Source: an uncultured Bacteroidota bacterium (GTDB lineage Bacteria; Bacteroidota; Bacteroidia; Flavobacteriales; Flavobacteriaceae). Taken from it: a DNA stretch of 64,000 nt. Shown in pieces: positions 19,411 through 30,740 of this stretch (position 1 is the first letter of the stretch; each line of letters starts with the position of its first letter). The DNA is taken from the NCBI GenBank assembly GCA_902597545.1, contig CACJYD010000006.1:1-64000 (forward strand). Direction: 5' to 3'. A program made the translations under genes and the position numbers. The notes beneath the pieces are model-generated. The model was not told the origin of the DNA. It saw only the letters and a list, made by a program, of their open reading frames with translations, and did no database searches.

Positions 19411-20158
19411 TCATTAAAATTTCATCCCAATTATAATTAATTTCTTTCAAAAATAAACCGTGAGCAGGAACTGAATATCCAGCTAATTTTCTATCTCTTT
19501 TATTTATTATTTCTTCAAAATCATCTTTTGAAATTGTACCTAAACCAACTTCAATTAATGTACCAACAATTGCTCGAACCATATTTCTTAAAAATCTATC
19601 TGCTTTAATTTTAAAACACAGATTACTATTAACAATTTCCCAACTTGCATAAAATATTTTACAATTGTATGTTTTTACGTCTGACTTTGATTTGGAAAAA
19701 GATTTAAAATCTAAATAATTGAAAAGTAAATTTGAGCATTCATTCATTTTTTTTAAGTCTAATTTATTTTTGAAATAATAAGACTTATTTAATTCAAATG
19801 GATTTTTTTCAGTAGAAATAAAATATTCATAAGATCTGGAGAGAGCATCAAATCTGGCATGAGCTTTCTTATTTACTTGAAAGATTTTCTTAACAACGAT
19901 TTCATGGGGGAGAAAAGAATTTAGTTTGTATATCATTTGATCGGTGTCATTAATTTTGTCGTCAATATCAAAATGTGCAAACATTTGATTAGCATGAACA
20001 CCTGTATCAGTCCTGCCTGCACCTACAAGCTTTATTTTTAATTTTAGAAGCTTTGACATACAATCTTCTAAAACACCTTGTATAGTGATTGAATTCGGTT
20101 GGATTTGCCATCCATGGTAATTAGTTCCCAGATATGAAATTTCTAAAAAATATCTCAA
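19403..20158 (-). CDS. truA: tRNA pseudouridine(38-40) synthase
   Basis: YLGTNYHGWQIQPN, VGAGRTDTGVHANQM, RFLRNMVRAIVGTLIEVG. Confidence 0.96.
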   Translation of the reverse strand: MRYFLEISYLGTNYHGWQIQPNSITIQGVLEDCMSKLLKLKIKLVGAGRTDTGVHANQMFAHFDIDDKINDTDQMIYKLNSFLPHEIVVKKIFQVNKKAHARFDALSRSYEYFISTEKNPFELNKSYYFKNKLDLKKMNECSNLLFNYLDFKSFSKSKSDVKTYNCKIFYASWEIVNSNLCFKIKADRFLRNMVRAIVGTLIEVGLGTISKDDFEEIINKRDRKLAGYSVPAHGLFLKEINYNWDEILMNG

Positions 20159-20208
20159 TTACAGGTAAAATTTGTTAAATTCAAAGATAAGTAATAAGAG
20201 ATTAAAGT

Positions 20209-20715
20209 TTGAAAAAAATTCTTTTGATATCTGATACACATGGGTATATTGATGATGTAATTATCAAGTATGCAAAAGCTGCTGATTTAGTTCTACATGC
20301 TGGTGATATTGGAGATGTTAAAGTTATTGATGAATTATCCAAAATATCTGTTACAAAAGCAGTATTTGGAAATATAGACAGTGCTGAAATAAGGTCCATG
20401 ACTAAGGAAAATGAATTGTTTGAAATTGAAGGATTTAAAATTTTAATAACTCATATCGCAGGTAAGCAGCCAAAATATAACAAAAGAGTATTAAACTTAA
20501 TACAAAAAGAATCTCCAAATATTCTAATATATGGTCATTCACATATATTAAAAATCGAAAATGATAAAAAAAATAATTTGTTATGTATTAACCCTGGAGC
20601 AGCTGGTAGACATGGTTTTCACAAGAAAAGAACAATGATCAGATTCAATCTTAATGATAAACAAATTGAAAAAACTGAAATAATTGAACTTGGTAATAGA
20701 TCATCATTATCTTAA
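20209..20715 (+). CDS. YfcE-type metallophosphoesterase
   Basis: LLISDTHGY, VLHAGDIGD, GNIDS, YGHSHI, NPGAAGRHG; TTG start. Confidence 0.88.
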   Translation: MKKILLISDTHGYIDDVIIKYAKAADLVLHAGDIGDVKVIDELSKISVTKAVFGNIDSAEIRSMTKENELFEIEGFKILITHIAGKQPKYNKRVLNLIQKESPNILIYGHSHILKIENDKKNNLLCINPGAAGRHGFHKKRTMIRFNLNDKQIEKTEIIELGNRSSLS

Positions 20716-21078
20716 TCTATCCATAGAGTCAATCAATTCTTGATCTTTTTTTAAAGAACTTAGTGAAATTGCTAAAAGTATTGTAACCAAAGCTAAATAT
20801 ATAAATCCATATGCGGTGCTATCGCTAAAAAAAACAGACTTTAAAATGTATATAACATTAATGAAGGAACTTATTTTTATTATAGAAATTTGTCTTTTTC
20901 TGTTTTTACTTTGAGTTAAAATAAAAATTGATATGAAACAAACCAATAGAGTATAACTTATTTTATTATCTAGAAAAACTGATAATTTTAAGCTAAGATT
21001 ATTTGACAACTCAAGGTAGTATAGAAAAGCACTCGAAAGTGTTAGTGTAAATATCGATATGGAATGTTTTCTAAACAC
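20707..21078 (-). CDS. DUF4293-like membrane protein
   Basis: Four predicted TM segments; C-terminal LIDSMDRLR; adjacent to rho. Confidence 0.6.
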   Translation of the reverse strand: MFRKHSISIFTLTLSSAFLYYLELSNNLSLKLSVFLDNKISYTLLVCFISIFILTQSKNRKRQISIIKISSFINVIYILKSVFFSDSTAYGFIYLALVTILLAISLSSLKKDQELIDSMDRLR

Positions 21079-21173
21079 TTATTTAAAAATATAGTTTTTT
21101 ATTATAATTTAAAAAAATTGTATATTTGAACTGTTATCACATTACTTTCCTGATAGCAACATCACGTTTAATT

Positions 21174-22529
21174 ATGACAGAAATTAAAGAACTAACTAAG
21201 AAAAAGATTACAGAACTTGTAGAAGTAGCAAAAGAATTAGGTATTGACAGCTCTGGAAAAAAAGATGAGTTGATTCAAAAAATTATTGACTTTCATGCTG
21301 GAAATAATAAAATAAATGACTCAAAATCAAAAAGTGATTCAAAAAAAGAAAATCCAAGAGAAAAAAGTCACAATAAAGACAACAGAAACAGATATAAAGA
21401 GCCTGATTTTGAATTCGATGGAATCATTGAATCAGAGGGTGTACTTGATATTATGCAAGAAGGATATGGTTTTCTAAGATCTTCGGATTATAATTATTTA
21501 AGTTCACCTGATGATATCTATGTATCACAATCACAGGTTAGATTGTTTGGTTTAAAAACTGGTGATACTGTTTTAGGTCAAGTTAGACCTCCAAAGGAAG
21601 GAGAAAAATATTTTCCTTTAATCAAAGTAAAAAAAATAAATGGTCTAGGTCCTGAAGTCGTAAGAGATAGAGTTTCTTTTGAACACTTAACACCACTATT
21701 TCCTGACGAAAAATTTAATATTGCTGATAAAGAGAGTAGTATATCTACAAGAATAATGGACCTTTTTTCACCAATTGGAAAAGGACAAAGGGGAATGATT
21801 GTTTCTCAACCAAAAACTGGAAAAACCATGCTTCTTAAGGATGTTGCAAATGCTATTGCAGCTAATCATCCTGAGGTTTATCAAATCATATTATTGATTG
21901 ATGAAAGACCTGAAGAAGTAACTGACATGCAAAGAAATGTTAAGGGTGAGGTTGTTGCCTCAACTTTTGATGAACCAGCTGACAGACATGTAAGAGTAGC
22001 CAACATAGTCCTTTCAAAAGCTAAAAGATTAGTAGAATGTGGGCATGATGTTGTTATTTTATTAGATTCAATTACAAGATTAGCTAGAGCATACAATACT
22101 GTTCAACCTGCATCTGGGAAAATACTAAGTGGTGGTGTTGATGCAAATGCTCTGCACAAACCAAAACGATTTTTTGGAGCTGCACGTAACATTGAAGGGG
22201 GTGGTTCTTTATCAATTATAGCTACCGCACTTACTGAGACAGGCTCAAAAATGGATGAGGTAATTTTTGAAGAATTTAAGGGTACAGGAAATATGGAACT
22301 TCAATTGGACAGAAGAATTTCGAATAGAAGAATTTTTCCAGCAATTGATCTTGTTTCATCAAGTACCAGAAGAGATGACCTTTTACTTGACGAAAACACT
22401 ATTCAAAGAATGTGGATCATGAGGAAATACTTAGCAGATATGAATCCCGTTGAAGCAATGGAATTTGTGGAGGATAAGATAAAAAAGACTCTCAACAATG
22501 AAGAGTTTTTGATTTCTATGAACTCTTAG
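21174..22529 (+). CDS. rho: Transcription termination factor Rho
   Basis: [74 protein letters not shown] start at 21174 preferred. Confidence 0.98.
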   Translation: MTEIKELTKKKITELVEVAKELGIDSSGKKDELIQKIIDFHAGNNKINDSKSKSDSKKENPREKSHNKDNRNRYKEPDFEFDGIIESEGVLDIMQEGYGFLRSSDYNYLSSPDDIYVSQSQVRLFGLKTGDTVLGQVRPPKEGEKYFPLIKVKKINGLGPEVVRDRVSFEHLTPLFPDEKFNIADKESSISTRIMDLFSPIGKGQRGMIVSQPKTGKTMLLKDVANAIAANHPEVYQIILLIDERPEEVTDMQRNVKGEVVASTFDEPADRHVRVANIVLSKAKRLVECGHDVVILLDSITRLARAYNTVQPASGKILSGGVDANALHKPKRFFGAARNIEGGGSLSIIATALTETGSKMDEVIFEEFKGTGNMELQLDRRISNRRIFPAIDLVSSSTRRDDLLLDENTIQRMWIMRKYLADMNPVEAMEFVEDKIKKTLNNEEFLISMNS

Positions 22530-22809
22530 TTTTTGGTTTAGCAGCTTTCTTTACTGGCTTAAGTGAATTAACATGCTTAGATAACTTTGACTTTAAATTT
22601 GCAGATTTATTTTTATGTATGATGTTGTTTTTAGCAAGCTTGTCTAGCATCGAAGTTACATCTGCAAATAGTTTGTCAGCAGCTTTTTTATTTGTAGTTT
22701 CTTTTAAACTTTTAATAGCGTTCCTTGTAGTCTTATGCTGAAGACGATTTTTGGCATTTCTTGACTTAGTTTGCCTGATTCTCTTTATTGCAGATTTATG
22801 ATTTGCCAT
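22516..22809 (-). CDS. rpsT: 30S ribosomal protein S20
   Basis: [22 protein letters not shown]. Confidence 0.97.
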   Translation of the reverse strand: MANHKSAIKRIRQTKSRNAKNRLQHKTTRNAIKSLKETTNKKAADKLFADVTSMLDKLAKNNIIHKNKSANLKSKLSKHVNSLKPVKKAAKPKTKSS

Positions 22810-22897
22810 ATAACTTAAATTTTGCTTCGCAAATATAATAGTTTTTTATATCTGATAAACTAATCTCAAGTTTAATTTATTTAAACTTGCTGATTTG

Positions 22898-22969
22898 TAG
22901 CCCGTAGGGGAATCGAACCCCTCTTACCAGGATGAAAACCTGGCGTCCTAGCCGATAGACGAACGGGCC
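22898..22969 (-). tRNA. tRNA-Glu (TTC)
   Basis: Reverse strand GGCCCGTTCGTCTATCGGCTAGGACGCCAGGTTTTCATCCTGGTAAGAGGGGTTCGATTCCCCTACGGGCTA; anticodon TTC. Confidence 0.95.
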
Positions 22970-22985
22970 AGAAAAATTAACCGTG

Positions 22986-23016
22986 CAAATTTATATAAAG
23001 GAAATAAAGATGCAAA
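22986..23016 (-). promoter_or_regulatory. Bacteroidota sigma-A-type promoter for tRNA-Glu
   Basis: Reverse strand TTTG-N19-TAAATTTG, 16 nt upstream of the tRNA 5' end. Confidence 0.7.
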
Positions 23017-23032
23017 ATATTAAATGTCAAAT

Positions 23033-24505
23033 TTAATATGATCTAGCAAAAAAAACCATGCCTTCAGATTTTTTTCCGGTAACTATGCATGAGCCTGAGC
23101 CATTAGATTCAAATGGTATGCACCTGATGGTTGCTTTTGTTTCTTTTTTAATGAGTTCTTCAGTTTGTTCTGTTCTATCCCAATGTGCTAATACAAAACC
23201 ACCCATTTCAATCATCTTTTTAAAATCTTCATAATTTTCAGCAACTTTAGTATTATTATTCATGAAATCTTTAGATTTTTTTAATAATGATTCTTGAATA
23301 TCATCGATCAAAAACTTGATTTCAGCAACAACCTCTGAAGATTTTAAATTTTTCTTTTCCATAGTATCTCTTCGAAATATTTCAAGAGTATTTTCATTTA
23401 AATCTCTTGGACCAACAGCAATTCTGATCGGCACACCTTTAATTTCGTGTTCATTAAATTTAAACCCTGGTTTTTGATTTAATCTATTATCATATTTCAC
23501 ACTGAAGCCGTTATCTTTTATTTCTTTTATTATGGGATTTACGTAATCACTAATCTCCTTAAGTTCATTTTCAGACTTGAATATTGGTACAATAACAATT
23601 TGATATGGAGCTAGTTTTGGAGGCAAAACTAAACCATTATCATCTCCATGACTCATTATCAATGCTCCCATTAGCCTTGTAGAAACACCCCACGAAGTAG
23701 CCCAAACATAGTCAAGCTTACCCTCTTTATCAGTGAATTTTACATCAAAGGCTTTTGCAAAATTTTGTCCAAGAAAATGGGAAGTACCGGCCTGTAAAGC
23801 TTTACCATCTTGCATCAATGACTCTATACAATATGTCTCCTCTGCTCCAGCAAATTTTTCTGAATCTGATTTTAATCCCGAAAGAACTGAAATTCCCATA
23901 AAATTTTCTACAAAATTTGCATATAAGTCAACAATGAGTTTTGTTTCATCTAATGCCTCTTTTTTAGTCGCATGTGCGGTGTGACCCTCTTGCCATAAAA
24001 ATTCTGCTGTTCTAAGAAATAACCTAGTTCTCATCTCCCATCGAACAACATTTGCCCACTGATTTAAAAGAATTGGTAAATCACGATATGATTGAATCCA
24101 ATTCTTATAAGTTCTCCAAATTATAGCTTCACTTGTAGGTCTAACAATTAATTCTTCCTCCAATTTTGAATTATCATCAACAATTAATTTACCTGGGTTT
24201 TTATCATCATTTTTTAATCGATAGTGAGTAACTACAGCACATTCTTTTGCAAAACCTTCTGCATTTTTTTCCTCAGCTTCAAATAAACTTTTTGGAACAA
24301 ATAGTGGGAAGTATGCGTTATAATGACCGGTTTCTTTAAATTTTAAGTCTAATTCTTGTTGAATTTTTTCCCAAATTGCATATCCATAGGGTTTGATTAC
24401 CATGCAACCTCGAACTGATGAGTTTTCAGCCAAATCAGCCATTAGGACAAGTTCATTGTACCATTTTGAGTAATTTTCTTCTCTTTTTGTTAATTTTTTA
24501 GACAT
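23033..24505 (-). CDS. proS: Prolyl-tRNA synthetase (short, archaeal/eukaryotic-like type)
   Basis: [69 protein letters not shown]. The ORF-track N-terminal extension is probably spurious. Confidence 0.95.
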   Translation of the reverse strand: MSKKLTKREENYSKWYNELVLMADLAENSSVRGCMVIKPYGYAIWEKIQQELDLKFKETGHYNAYFPLFVPKSLFEAEEKNAEGFAKECAVVTHYRLKNDDKNPGKLIVDDNSKLEEELIVRPTSEAIIWRTYKNWIQSYRDLPILLNQWANVVRWEMRTRLFLRTAEFLWQEGHTAHATKKEALDETKLIVDLYANFVENFMGISVLSGLKSDSEKFAGAEETYCIESLMQDGKALQAGTSHFLGQNFAKAFDVKFTDKEGKLDYVWATSWGVSTRLMGALIMSHGDDNGLVLPPKLAPYQIVIVPIFKSENELKEISDYVNPIIKEIKDNGFSVKYDNRLNQKPGFKFNEHEIKGVPIRIAVGPRDLNENTLEIFRRDTMEKKNLKSSEVVAEIKFLIDDIQESLLKKSKDFMNNNTKVAENYEDFKKMIEMGGFVLAHWDRTEQTEELIKKETKATIRCIPFESNGSGSCIVTGKKSEGMVFFARSY

Positions 24506-24551
24506 AATTGATTTGGCACAAAATTTGTTTTTATATTTATATAACAAAAGT

Positions 24552-25778
24552 ATGTTAATAATGCCATCTACCAAATTAAATTCTAACCTTAATCTATTAA
24601 TCTTCACTTTTATATTATTAGTAGCAAATGGATGTGGTTCATTTAGTTCGTCGAGTCTTGTTTCAGCTGATGGTATATATGGCAACAATAACAAGGAAAC
24701 TCAAAGTAGTTCATCTAAATATTATGAGAATTATTTTAAAGAGAAATCCCTTGAAATGGAAAATGGTTTTATTTTTTCTGATTCTATCAATTTAGACTCA
24801 GATTTCATTACATCAAATGATATTAACTATTCTTCCAACAAGGCAGCTTGGGGCGATATTCCTGATACTATTGATTATGTTATTGATTATTTTCCTTACA
24901 GAAATAGATATTTTGGTTTCGGATATGGATATGGTTATTTTGGAATGTATCCCTATTATGGAAATTGGTATCCTGGGTATTCATATTATTCAATGAGAAA
25001 TTGGTATAGGTATGGATGGATGTATGGATACTATCCATTTTATTATGACTTTTATCCCTATGGTTGGTGGGGCAGGACAATGCCATTTGGTTACAGAAAT
25101 AGGTACTCTAAATATGGAACTTATGTAAATTCCCCATACAACAATTTCCTCAATAGAAATGCAAATGGTAATATTTCATATAATTCTGGTAAAAGAGGAA
25201 GCTCGTCAGGTGTTGTTGTTTATGGTAATGGTAAAACCACAACCACTTCAAACAGTAACAGTGGAAATGTAAGTGGTGTAACTTACTACAATGTTGGTCG
25301 ATCATCAACATCTCAAGATGATAATATTGGTGTTGATAATAACGATATCAGAATTAGAACCTACAAAGATTTTGTAAAAAACAATAGTGGCGTAAAAAAT
25401 AATGTTGAAAGAAATAGAATTTATTCTAGGCCTGAAATGGGTGTTGGAAACTCAAATTCTAGATCCAGTGCCAACTCATCTGATATTGATAATAAAAGGA
25501 GGTATTATTCTAATCCGTCAAATTTAGGTAACGGCAGGCCAGCAAGTTCATCTCAATCAAGCTGGGGTCTTAGTGGAAGGAATAGTAACTCAAGTTCTTC
25601 CAGTGGTGTTAGAAGCTACAGTAATCCTGGATCTAGTTCATCCAGCTCTTCTAGTAGATCTTACAATTCATCAAGCTCAACTTATTCAAGATCTTCAGGA
25701 CCACCAACAATGGGTAGTTCGTCACGAAGTTCATCTTCATCCTCTGTTGGTTCAAGTGGTAGAGGTTCTAGACAGTAA
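24552..25778 (+). CDS. Low-complexity lipoprotein (aromatic/Gly-rich centre, Ser-rich C-terminus)
   Basis: Lipobox-like [37 protein letters not shown]-terminal poly-Ser/Arg tract. Confidence 0.75.
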   Translation: MLIMPSTKLNSNLNLLIFTFILLVANGCGSFSSSSLVSADGIYGNNNKETQSSSSKYYENYFKEKSLEMENGFIFSDSINLDSDFITSNDINYSSNKAAWGDIPDTIDYVIDYFPYRNRYFGFGYGYGYFGMYPYYGNWYPGYSYYSMRNWYRYGWMYGYYPFYYDFYPYGWWGRTMPFGYRNRYSKYGTYVNSPYNNFLNRNANGNISYNSGKRGSSSGVVVYGNGKTTTTSNSNSGNVSGVTYYNVGRSSTSQDDNIGVDNNDIRIRTYKDFVKNNSGVKNNVERNRIYSRPEMGVGNSNSRSSANSSDIDNKRRYYSNPSNLGNGRPASSSQSSWGLSGRNSNSSSSSGVRSYSNPGSSSSSSSSRSYNSSSSTYSRSSGPPTMGSSSRSSSSSSVGSSGRGSRQ

Positions 25779-25781
25779 TTG

Positions 25782-27281
25782 ATGAAATTATATTTTTATC
25801 TAATTTTATTTTTAATAACTCCCCTATTTCAATTTTCACAAAATATCAGTGATGCTATAAGTCTTAGTATCGAAAATGAAAATGGTAATGCTAGGTATAT
25901 GTCTATGGGCGGTGCCTTTGGGGCTTTGGGTGGAAATCTTTCTGCTATTTCTAAAAATCCTGCGTCCGGAGCAGTTTTTGAGCTATCAAGATTCGGAGGT
26001 TCTCTGATTGCAAATAGTAATTCTACTCAGGCTTTTTACAAATCTAACGTAGAAAAAATTAATTCCAACAATGCAAATTATCAAGCTGGTCTTATTTATG
26101 TTTTTAAGAATTATGGTGATGGAAACTTAAATAAATTTTCAATTGGATTAAATTTTCAATCACAAAATAATTTCAATGAAGAGGTTAAAATTTCTGGTAG
26201 AGGCAATATTTCAATTGACAAGTTTTTTCTTAATAATTCAATTGGTATTAATATTAACAATATTAGCGTTGGCTCAAATGAAAGTGTTCGTGGAGTTTAT
26301 AAATGGTTAGGAGATAATATTGGATATTCTGCTCAGCAAGCTTTTTTAGGTTATCAGTCTTACCTATTAAATTATGATTCTGATAATAATTCTTTTTACT
26401 CACTTGCAAAGTATGATAATGGAGTGGATCAAGAAAATTTTATTTTTTCTGAGGGTCACAATAATATGGCATCTTTTAATATATCCTGGCAATATAGAAG
26501 CAACCTATACATGGGATTAAATTTTAATTTTCATGATATTTTAATTGAAAAAGAATTAAGACATATTGAATCAAATTTTGATAGTGATTCTGCTATAACT
26601 AATATAGATTTTAGAAATTATTTAACAACAGTTGGAAATGGACTTTCATTGCAGGGTGGTTTTATTTACAAGATTGGCTCAATAAGGTTAGGTTTATCCT
26701 ACAAAACACCAACATATTTTACATTAGAGGACAATTTAGATCAATACATGGAAACAAGTTCTATTGATATTGATGGAAATACATATACTGATATTGTTGA
26801 CCCCAGGATAACCAATATTTATGAATATGATTTTAAATCTCCTTCAAAGCTAACCATTAGTGGAGCAGCTGTAATTAATAACATGATATTGTTGAGCTTT
26901 GATATAATTTCTAAAAACTATGCAAAAACAAAATTTAGTCACCAATTTGAAGATGTTTACTTGGAATTGAATAATGCTCTAGCAAGAAATTTAAATTCTG
27001 TCCTAGATTATAATTTTGGAGCTGAATTAAAATTAGGTGAACTCAGCTTAAGAGGAGGTTATAAAATTTTAAATTCACCATATAAAGTCGTAAATACTAA
27101 TTATTTTAACTCATCATCTTTTGGATTAGGTTATAATTTTAATTCGTCAACCATTGATTTAGCACTTGTAAATTCAAATACAGATTACAATTATCAGCTA
27201 TTTGATTCAGGTTTGACAGAATCTGCATCCATAAATGATAAAAAAGCAAATATTATCCTTTCTTACAATATAATATTTTAA
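25782..27281 (+). CDS. Outer membrane beta-barrel protein (OmpP1/FadL/TodX-like)
   Basis: ARYMSMGGAFGALGGNLSAISKNPASGAVFELSRFG and GGFIYKIGSIRLGLSYKTPTYF. Confidence 0.85.
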   Translation: MKLYFYLILFLITPLFQFSQNISDAISLSIENENGNARYMSMGGAFGALGGNLSAISKNPASGAVFELSRFGGSLIANSNSTQAFYKSNVEKINSNNANYQAGLIYVFKNYGDGNLNKFSIGLNFQSQNNFNEEVKISGRGNISIDKFFLNNSIGININNISVGSNESVRGVYKWLGDNIGYSAQQAFLGYQSYLLNYDSDNNSFYSLAKYDNGVDQENFIFSEGHNNMASFNISWQYRSNLYMGLNFNFHDILIEKELRHIESNFDSDSAITNIDFRNYLTTVGNGLSLQGGFIYKIGSIRLGLSYKTPTYFTLEDNLDQYMETSSIDIDGNTYTDIVDPRITNIYEYDFKSPSKLTISGAAVINNMILLSFDIISKNYAKTKFSHQFEDVYLELNNALARNLNSVLDYNFGAELKLGELSLRGGYKILNSPYKVVNTNYFNSSSFGLGYNFNSSTIDLALVNSNTDYNYQLFDSGLTESASINDKKANIILSYNIIF

Positions 27282-27320
27282 ATAAATTCTTTTATATCTT
27301 TGCCTTAACTTAAATTGATT

Positions 27321-27983
27321 ATGAAATACAATAAATTTCTTGAAGAATTAGAGCAAATTGATTCTGATCACAAAAATTTTTCTATTGAAACTCCTCTAAG
27401 AGAAGATGCTTTTGATATCTCTGATGATGAAAAAATTTCTATTATTCAGAAAAATGTTAATGAAATTCTTCAAACCCTTGGAATGGACATGACTGATGAC
27501 AGTCTTAAAGGAACACCATTAAGAGTTGCTAAAGCCTATGTTAAAGAACTCTTTGGTGGTTTAAATCCAAAAAACTTACCCAAAGCATCGACATTTGATA
27601 ATAAATATCAATATGGAGAAATGTTAGTGGAAAAAAATATTACTGTCTTTTCAACTTGTGAACATCACCTGTTGCCCATCTATGGAAAAGCTCATGTTGC
27701 TTACTTCTCCAACGGAAATGTTATTGGTCTATCAAAAATGAATAGAATTGTAGATTATTATGCAAGAAGACCACAAGTCCAAGAAAGACTCAATATCCAA
27801 ATTGTGAGAAAGCTTCAGGAATTTTTAAATACTGAAGATGTTGCCTGTGTTATTGATGCAAAACACATGTGTGTAAATTCAAGAGGAATTAGACATATAG
27901 ATTGCAGTACAGTAACTGGTGAGTTTGGGGGAAAATTCAAGGATAAATTAATAAAAAGGGAATTTTTAGATTATATTCGTTAA
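27321..27983 (+). CDS. folE: GTP cyclohydrolase I
   Basis: TPLRVAKAYVKELFGGL, TCEHHLLPIYGKAHVAY, HMCVNSRGIRH. Confidence 0.96.
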   Translation: MKYNKFLEELEQIDSDHKNFSIETPLREDAFDISDDEKISIIQKNVNEILQTLGMDMTDDSLKGTPLRVAKAYVKELFGGLNPKNLPKASTFDNKYQYGEMLVEKNITVFSTCEHHLLPIYGKAHVAYFSNGNVIGLSKMNRIVDYYARRPQVQERLNIQIVRKLQEFLNTEDVACVIDAKHMCVNSRGIRHIDCSTVTGEFGGKFKDKLIKREFLDYIR

Positions 27984-28002
27984 CAAAGCTAAAATTTTAA
28001 CG

Positions 28003-29442
28003 ATGTCCTCGTCGAATAAAAATTTAAATATATATAATTCTCTATCATCCCAAAAAGAAGTTTTTAATAGTATTAACAAAAATGTGGTTGGTATGTATGT
28101 ATGTGGACCAACTGTATATAATACTGTTCACCTTGGAAATTGTAGAACATTTGTTTCGTTTGATTTAATTTTCCGTTATTTAAAACATTTAGGATATAAG
28201 GTCAGATATGTTAGAAACATAACTGATGTTGGGCATCTTGAAGATGATACTCAAGAGGATAAAATCTCAAAAAGAGCTGCATTAGAGAAATTAGAGCCCA
28301 TGGAAATAGTTCAAAAGTATACTAATGACTTTAGAAATACGTTACAAAAGTTTAATCTATTGAATCCAAACATTGAACCAACTGCAACTGGTCATATTAT
28401 TGAACAAATTGAAATGATTGAAAAAATTATAGATAATGGGTTTGCATATGTAAAAAATGGATCTGTTTATTTTGATATCAAAGAGTTTAATAAAAAGTAT
28501 AGATATGGAAAATTGAGCAATAGAAATTTAGATGATTTAATAAATGAGTCAAGGCAACTTAAAGGATCCGATGAAAAGAAGAATCCACAAGATTTTGCTC
28601 TTTGGAAAAAAGCAGGAAAAAAACATATAATGAAATGGAATTCTCCTTGGGGAGAGGGGTTTCCAGGATGGCACATTGAATGTTCAGCAATGGGCCATAA
28701 ATACTTAGGAAAACAATTTGATATCCACGGAGGTGGAATTGACTTAAAATTTCCTCATCATGATTGTGAAATTGCTCAATCTGAATCTGTTTATGGAAAT
28801 AATCCTGCAAACTATTGGATTCATACTAATATGCTTACACTCAATGGAAAAAAAATGTCAAAATCTCTAGGTAATTCAGTTTTTCCTAATGAGATTTTTT
28901 ATGGAAGTAATAAAGCATTTTCTAAAAAGTTTAGTCCAATGACATTAAAATTTTTCATGTATCAAGCACATTACAGAAATACTTTAGATATTTCTAATGA
29001 TGCATTACTTGCAGCTGAAAAAGGGTTTCAGAAAATAAAAAATCTTAATGAAGAAATAAGTACAATTTATGAAAGTAAAAAAAATGATTTTAATGCTAGC
29101 GCATGGGTTAATGAATGCTACGAGGCTTTAAATGATGATTTTAATTCACCCAAATTAATTGCCAAATTATTTGATTTACATAAAATAGTCTCTGAAGTAA
29201 AAAATAAAACTAAATCAATTGATTCAAAAAATAAAAAAATTTTATTAAAGTTTTACAAAATATTTTATGCAGAAATTCTAGGACTTGATGATGACAGTTC
29301 ATCAAATGAAAAATTTGATGAAATTCTAGAGCTAATCTTGGAATTAAGAGAAAAAGAAAGGCTGAGTAAGAATTATGATAAATCTGATTATATCAGAGAC
29401 AAGTTAAATGAATTAGGGTTAAAAATTAATGATAAAATATGA
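28003..29442 (+). CDS. cysS: Cysteinyl-tRNA synthetase
   Basis: MYVCGPTVYNTVHLGN, GWHIECSAMGHKYLG, KMSKSLGN. Confidence 0.98.
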   Translation: MSSSNKNLNIYNSLSSQKEVFNSINKNVVGMYVCGPTVYNTVHLGNCRTFVSFDLIFRYLKHLGYKVRYVRNITDVGHLEDDTQEDKISKRAALEKLEPMEIVQKYTNDFRNTLQKFNLLNPNIEPTATGHIIEQIEMIEKIIDNGFAYVKNGSVYFDIKEFNKKYRYGKLSNRNLDDLINESRQLKGSDEKKNPQDFALWKKAGKKHIMKWNSPWGEGFPGWHIECSAMGHKYLGKQFDIHGGGIDLKFPHHDCEIAQSESVYGNNPANYWIHTNMLTLNGKKMSKSLGNSVFPNEIFYGSNKAFSKKFSPMTLKFFMYQAHYRNTLDISNDALLAAEKGFQKIKNLNEEISTIYESKKNDFNASAWVNECYEALNDDFNSPKLIAKLFDLHKIVSEVKNKTKSIDSKNKKILLKFYKIFYAEILGLDDDSSSNEKFDEILELILELREKERLSKNYDKSDYIRDKLNELGLKINDKI

Positions 29443-29660
29443 GGGAAATTGTAATCTTCCCATTTATTTTTATAATTAAACTTTACCAAACGATAATTTC
29501 ACCCGCTTTAGGTGCCAATTGTAGATTCAATCCAACATGTTCCAATTATGCTATCGAAAGTTTAAAAAAACATGGTCTTTTTATAGGCCTATACTATACA
29601 ATAATTAGAATTTCGAAATGTCATCCTTGGGGTAAAAGTGGAGATGATCCAGTACCTTAA
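29439..29660 (+). CDS. yidD: Membrane protein insertion efficiency factor YidD
   Basis: LYQTIISPALGANCRFNPTCSNYAIESLKKHG; KCHPWGKSGDDPVP. Confidence 0.93.
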   Translation: MREIVIFPFIFIIKLYQTIISPALGANCRFNPTCSNYAIESLKKHGLFIGLYYTIIRISKCHPWGKSGDDPVP

Positions 29661-29692
29661 TCATAATTAATATATTTGAAGGAAACTTAGAG

Positions 29693-30526
29693 ATGAGTGA
29701 TATTATATTTGAACATAATTTAAGTGAAAAATTCATAAGTATTGGCCCAGTTACTATATACTGGTACAGTTTAATGTTTCTTTTTGCTTTCTGGTTTGGA
29801 TATATGATTCTTAAAAGAATCTATATAAGGGAAAATAAAGATGTTAAGCTTTTAGATCCTTTTTTAGTTCATATGGTTTTAGGTACAATAATAGGTGCGA
29901 GATTAGGTGAAGTTTTCTTTTATAATTGGGAATATTTTCAAAACAACTTACTCGAAATTTTCTTGCCATTTAAAATAAATGGTTTTGATTGGGAATTTGT
30001 TGGCTTTCGTGGTTTGTCCAGTCATGGTGCTACTATTGGAATCATAACATCAATAATTTTATACAAGGTAAAATATAAATATGATTCAGTTCTTTGGATT
30101 TTTGACAGGCTTGTAATTGCGGTGGCATTAGGCGGAACTCTTGTCAGAATAGGTAATTTTTTTAACTCTGAAATTGTTGGTGTATTTACAAATTCAGATT
30201 ATGGAGTTATTTTTCAAAACAGAGGGGAAATTCTACCCAGACATCCTGCTCAGTTATATGAAGCATTTGGGTATATAATACTTTTTATTACACTGGTTTT
30301 AATTTACAATAAAACAAAATTAAAAGACTTAAAAGGTTTTCTTTTTGGTTTTTTTCTTATGTTTCTTTTTGTAGTTAGATTCATTGTTGAGTATGTAAAA
30401 GAAAGTCAAGGAGGTCTAGAGGAAAAATTAGGAATTTTTTCTACTGGACAGTGGCTTAGCATTCCTTTTATTTTAATTGGTATTGGGTTAATGATTTATA
30501 GTTACATTTCAATTGAAAAAAAATAA
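29693..30526 (+). CDS. lgt: Prolipoprotein diacylglyceryl transferase
   Basis: FRGLSSHGATIG, RIGNFFNSEIVG, RHPAQLYEA. Confidence 0.95.
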   Translation: MSDIIFEHNLSEKFISIGPVTIYWYSLMFLFAFWFGYMILKRIYIRENKDVKLLDPFLVHMVLGTIIGARLGEVFFYNWEYFQNNLLEIFLPFKINGFDWEFVGFRGLSSHGATIGIITSIILYKVKYKYDSVLWIFDRLVIAVALGGTLVRIGNFFNSEIVGVFTNSDYGVIFQNRGEILPRHPAQLYEAFGYIILFITLVLIYNKTKLKDLKGFLFGFFLMFLFVVRFIVEYVKESQGGLEEKLGIFSTGQWLSIPFILIGIGLMIYSYISIEKK

Positions 30527-30734
30527 ATTAACATCTGGATTTAAAAAACTGGCATTCACTTTATTTTTAATGTTTATTGGTCCAGTAATTTTATATCAAG
30601 CTTTTAGTAACATTGATCACCAGTGGTATTATTTTGTTTTAGCTATAGGGCTAATTGTTTGTATTCTTTCCATATTTACATTGTTTTCGGGGATAAAGTC
30701 TATTATAAACCATATTTTTGATAAAGATTTATAA
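30513..30734 (+). CDS. DUF6095-like small membrane protein
   Basis: 73 aa with two predicted TM helices; sits between lgt and thrS. Confidence 0.6.
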   Translation: MKKNKLTSGFKKLAFTLFLMFIGPVILYQAFSNIDHQWYYFVLAIGLIVCILSIFTLFSGIKSIINHIFDKDL

Positions 30735-30740
30735 AACAAA

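Noticed and set aside
24880-25086. 68-aa antisense ORF rich in His/Asn/Thr
   Set aside because: Antisense reading of the Tyr/Gly-rich codons of the lipoprotein; no independent coding evidence.
25573-25782. 69-aa [24 protein letters not shown]...
   Set aside because: Alternate-frame reading of the Ser-rich repeat region of the lipoprotein; low-complexity artefact.
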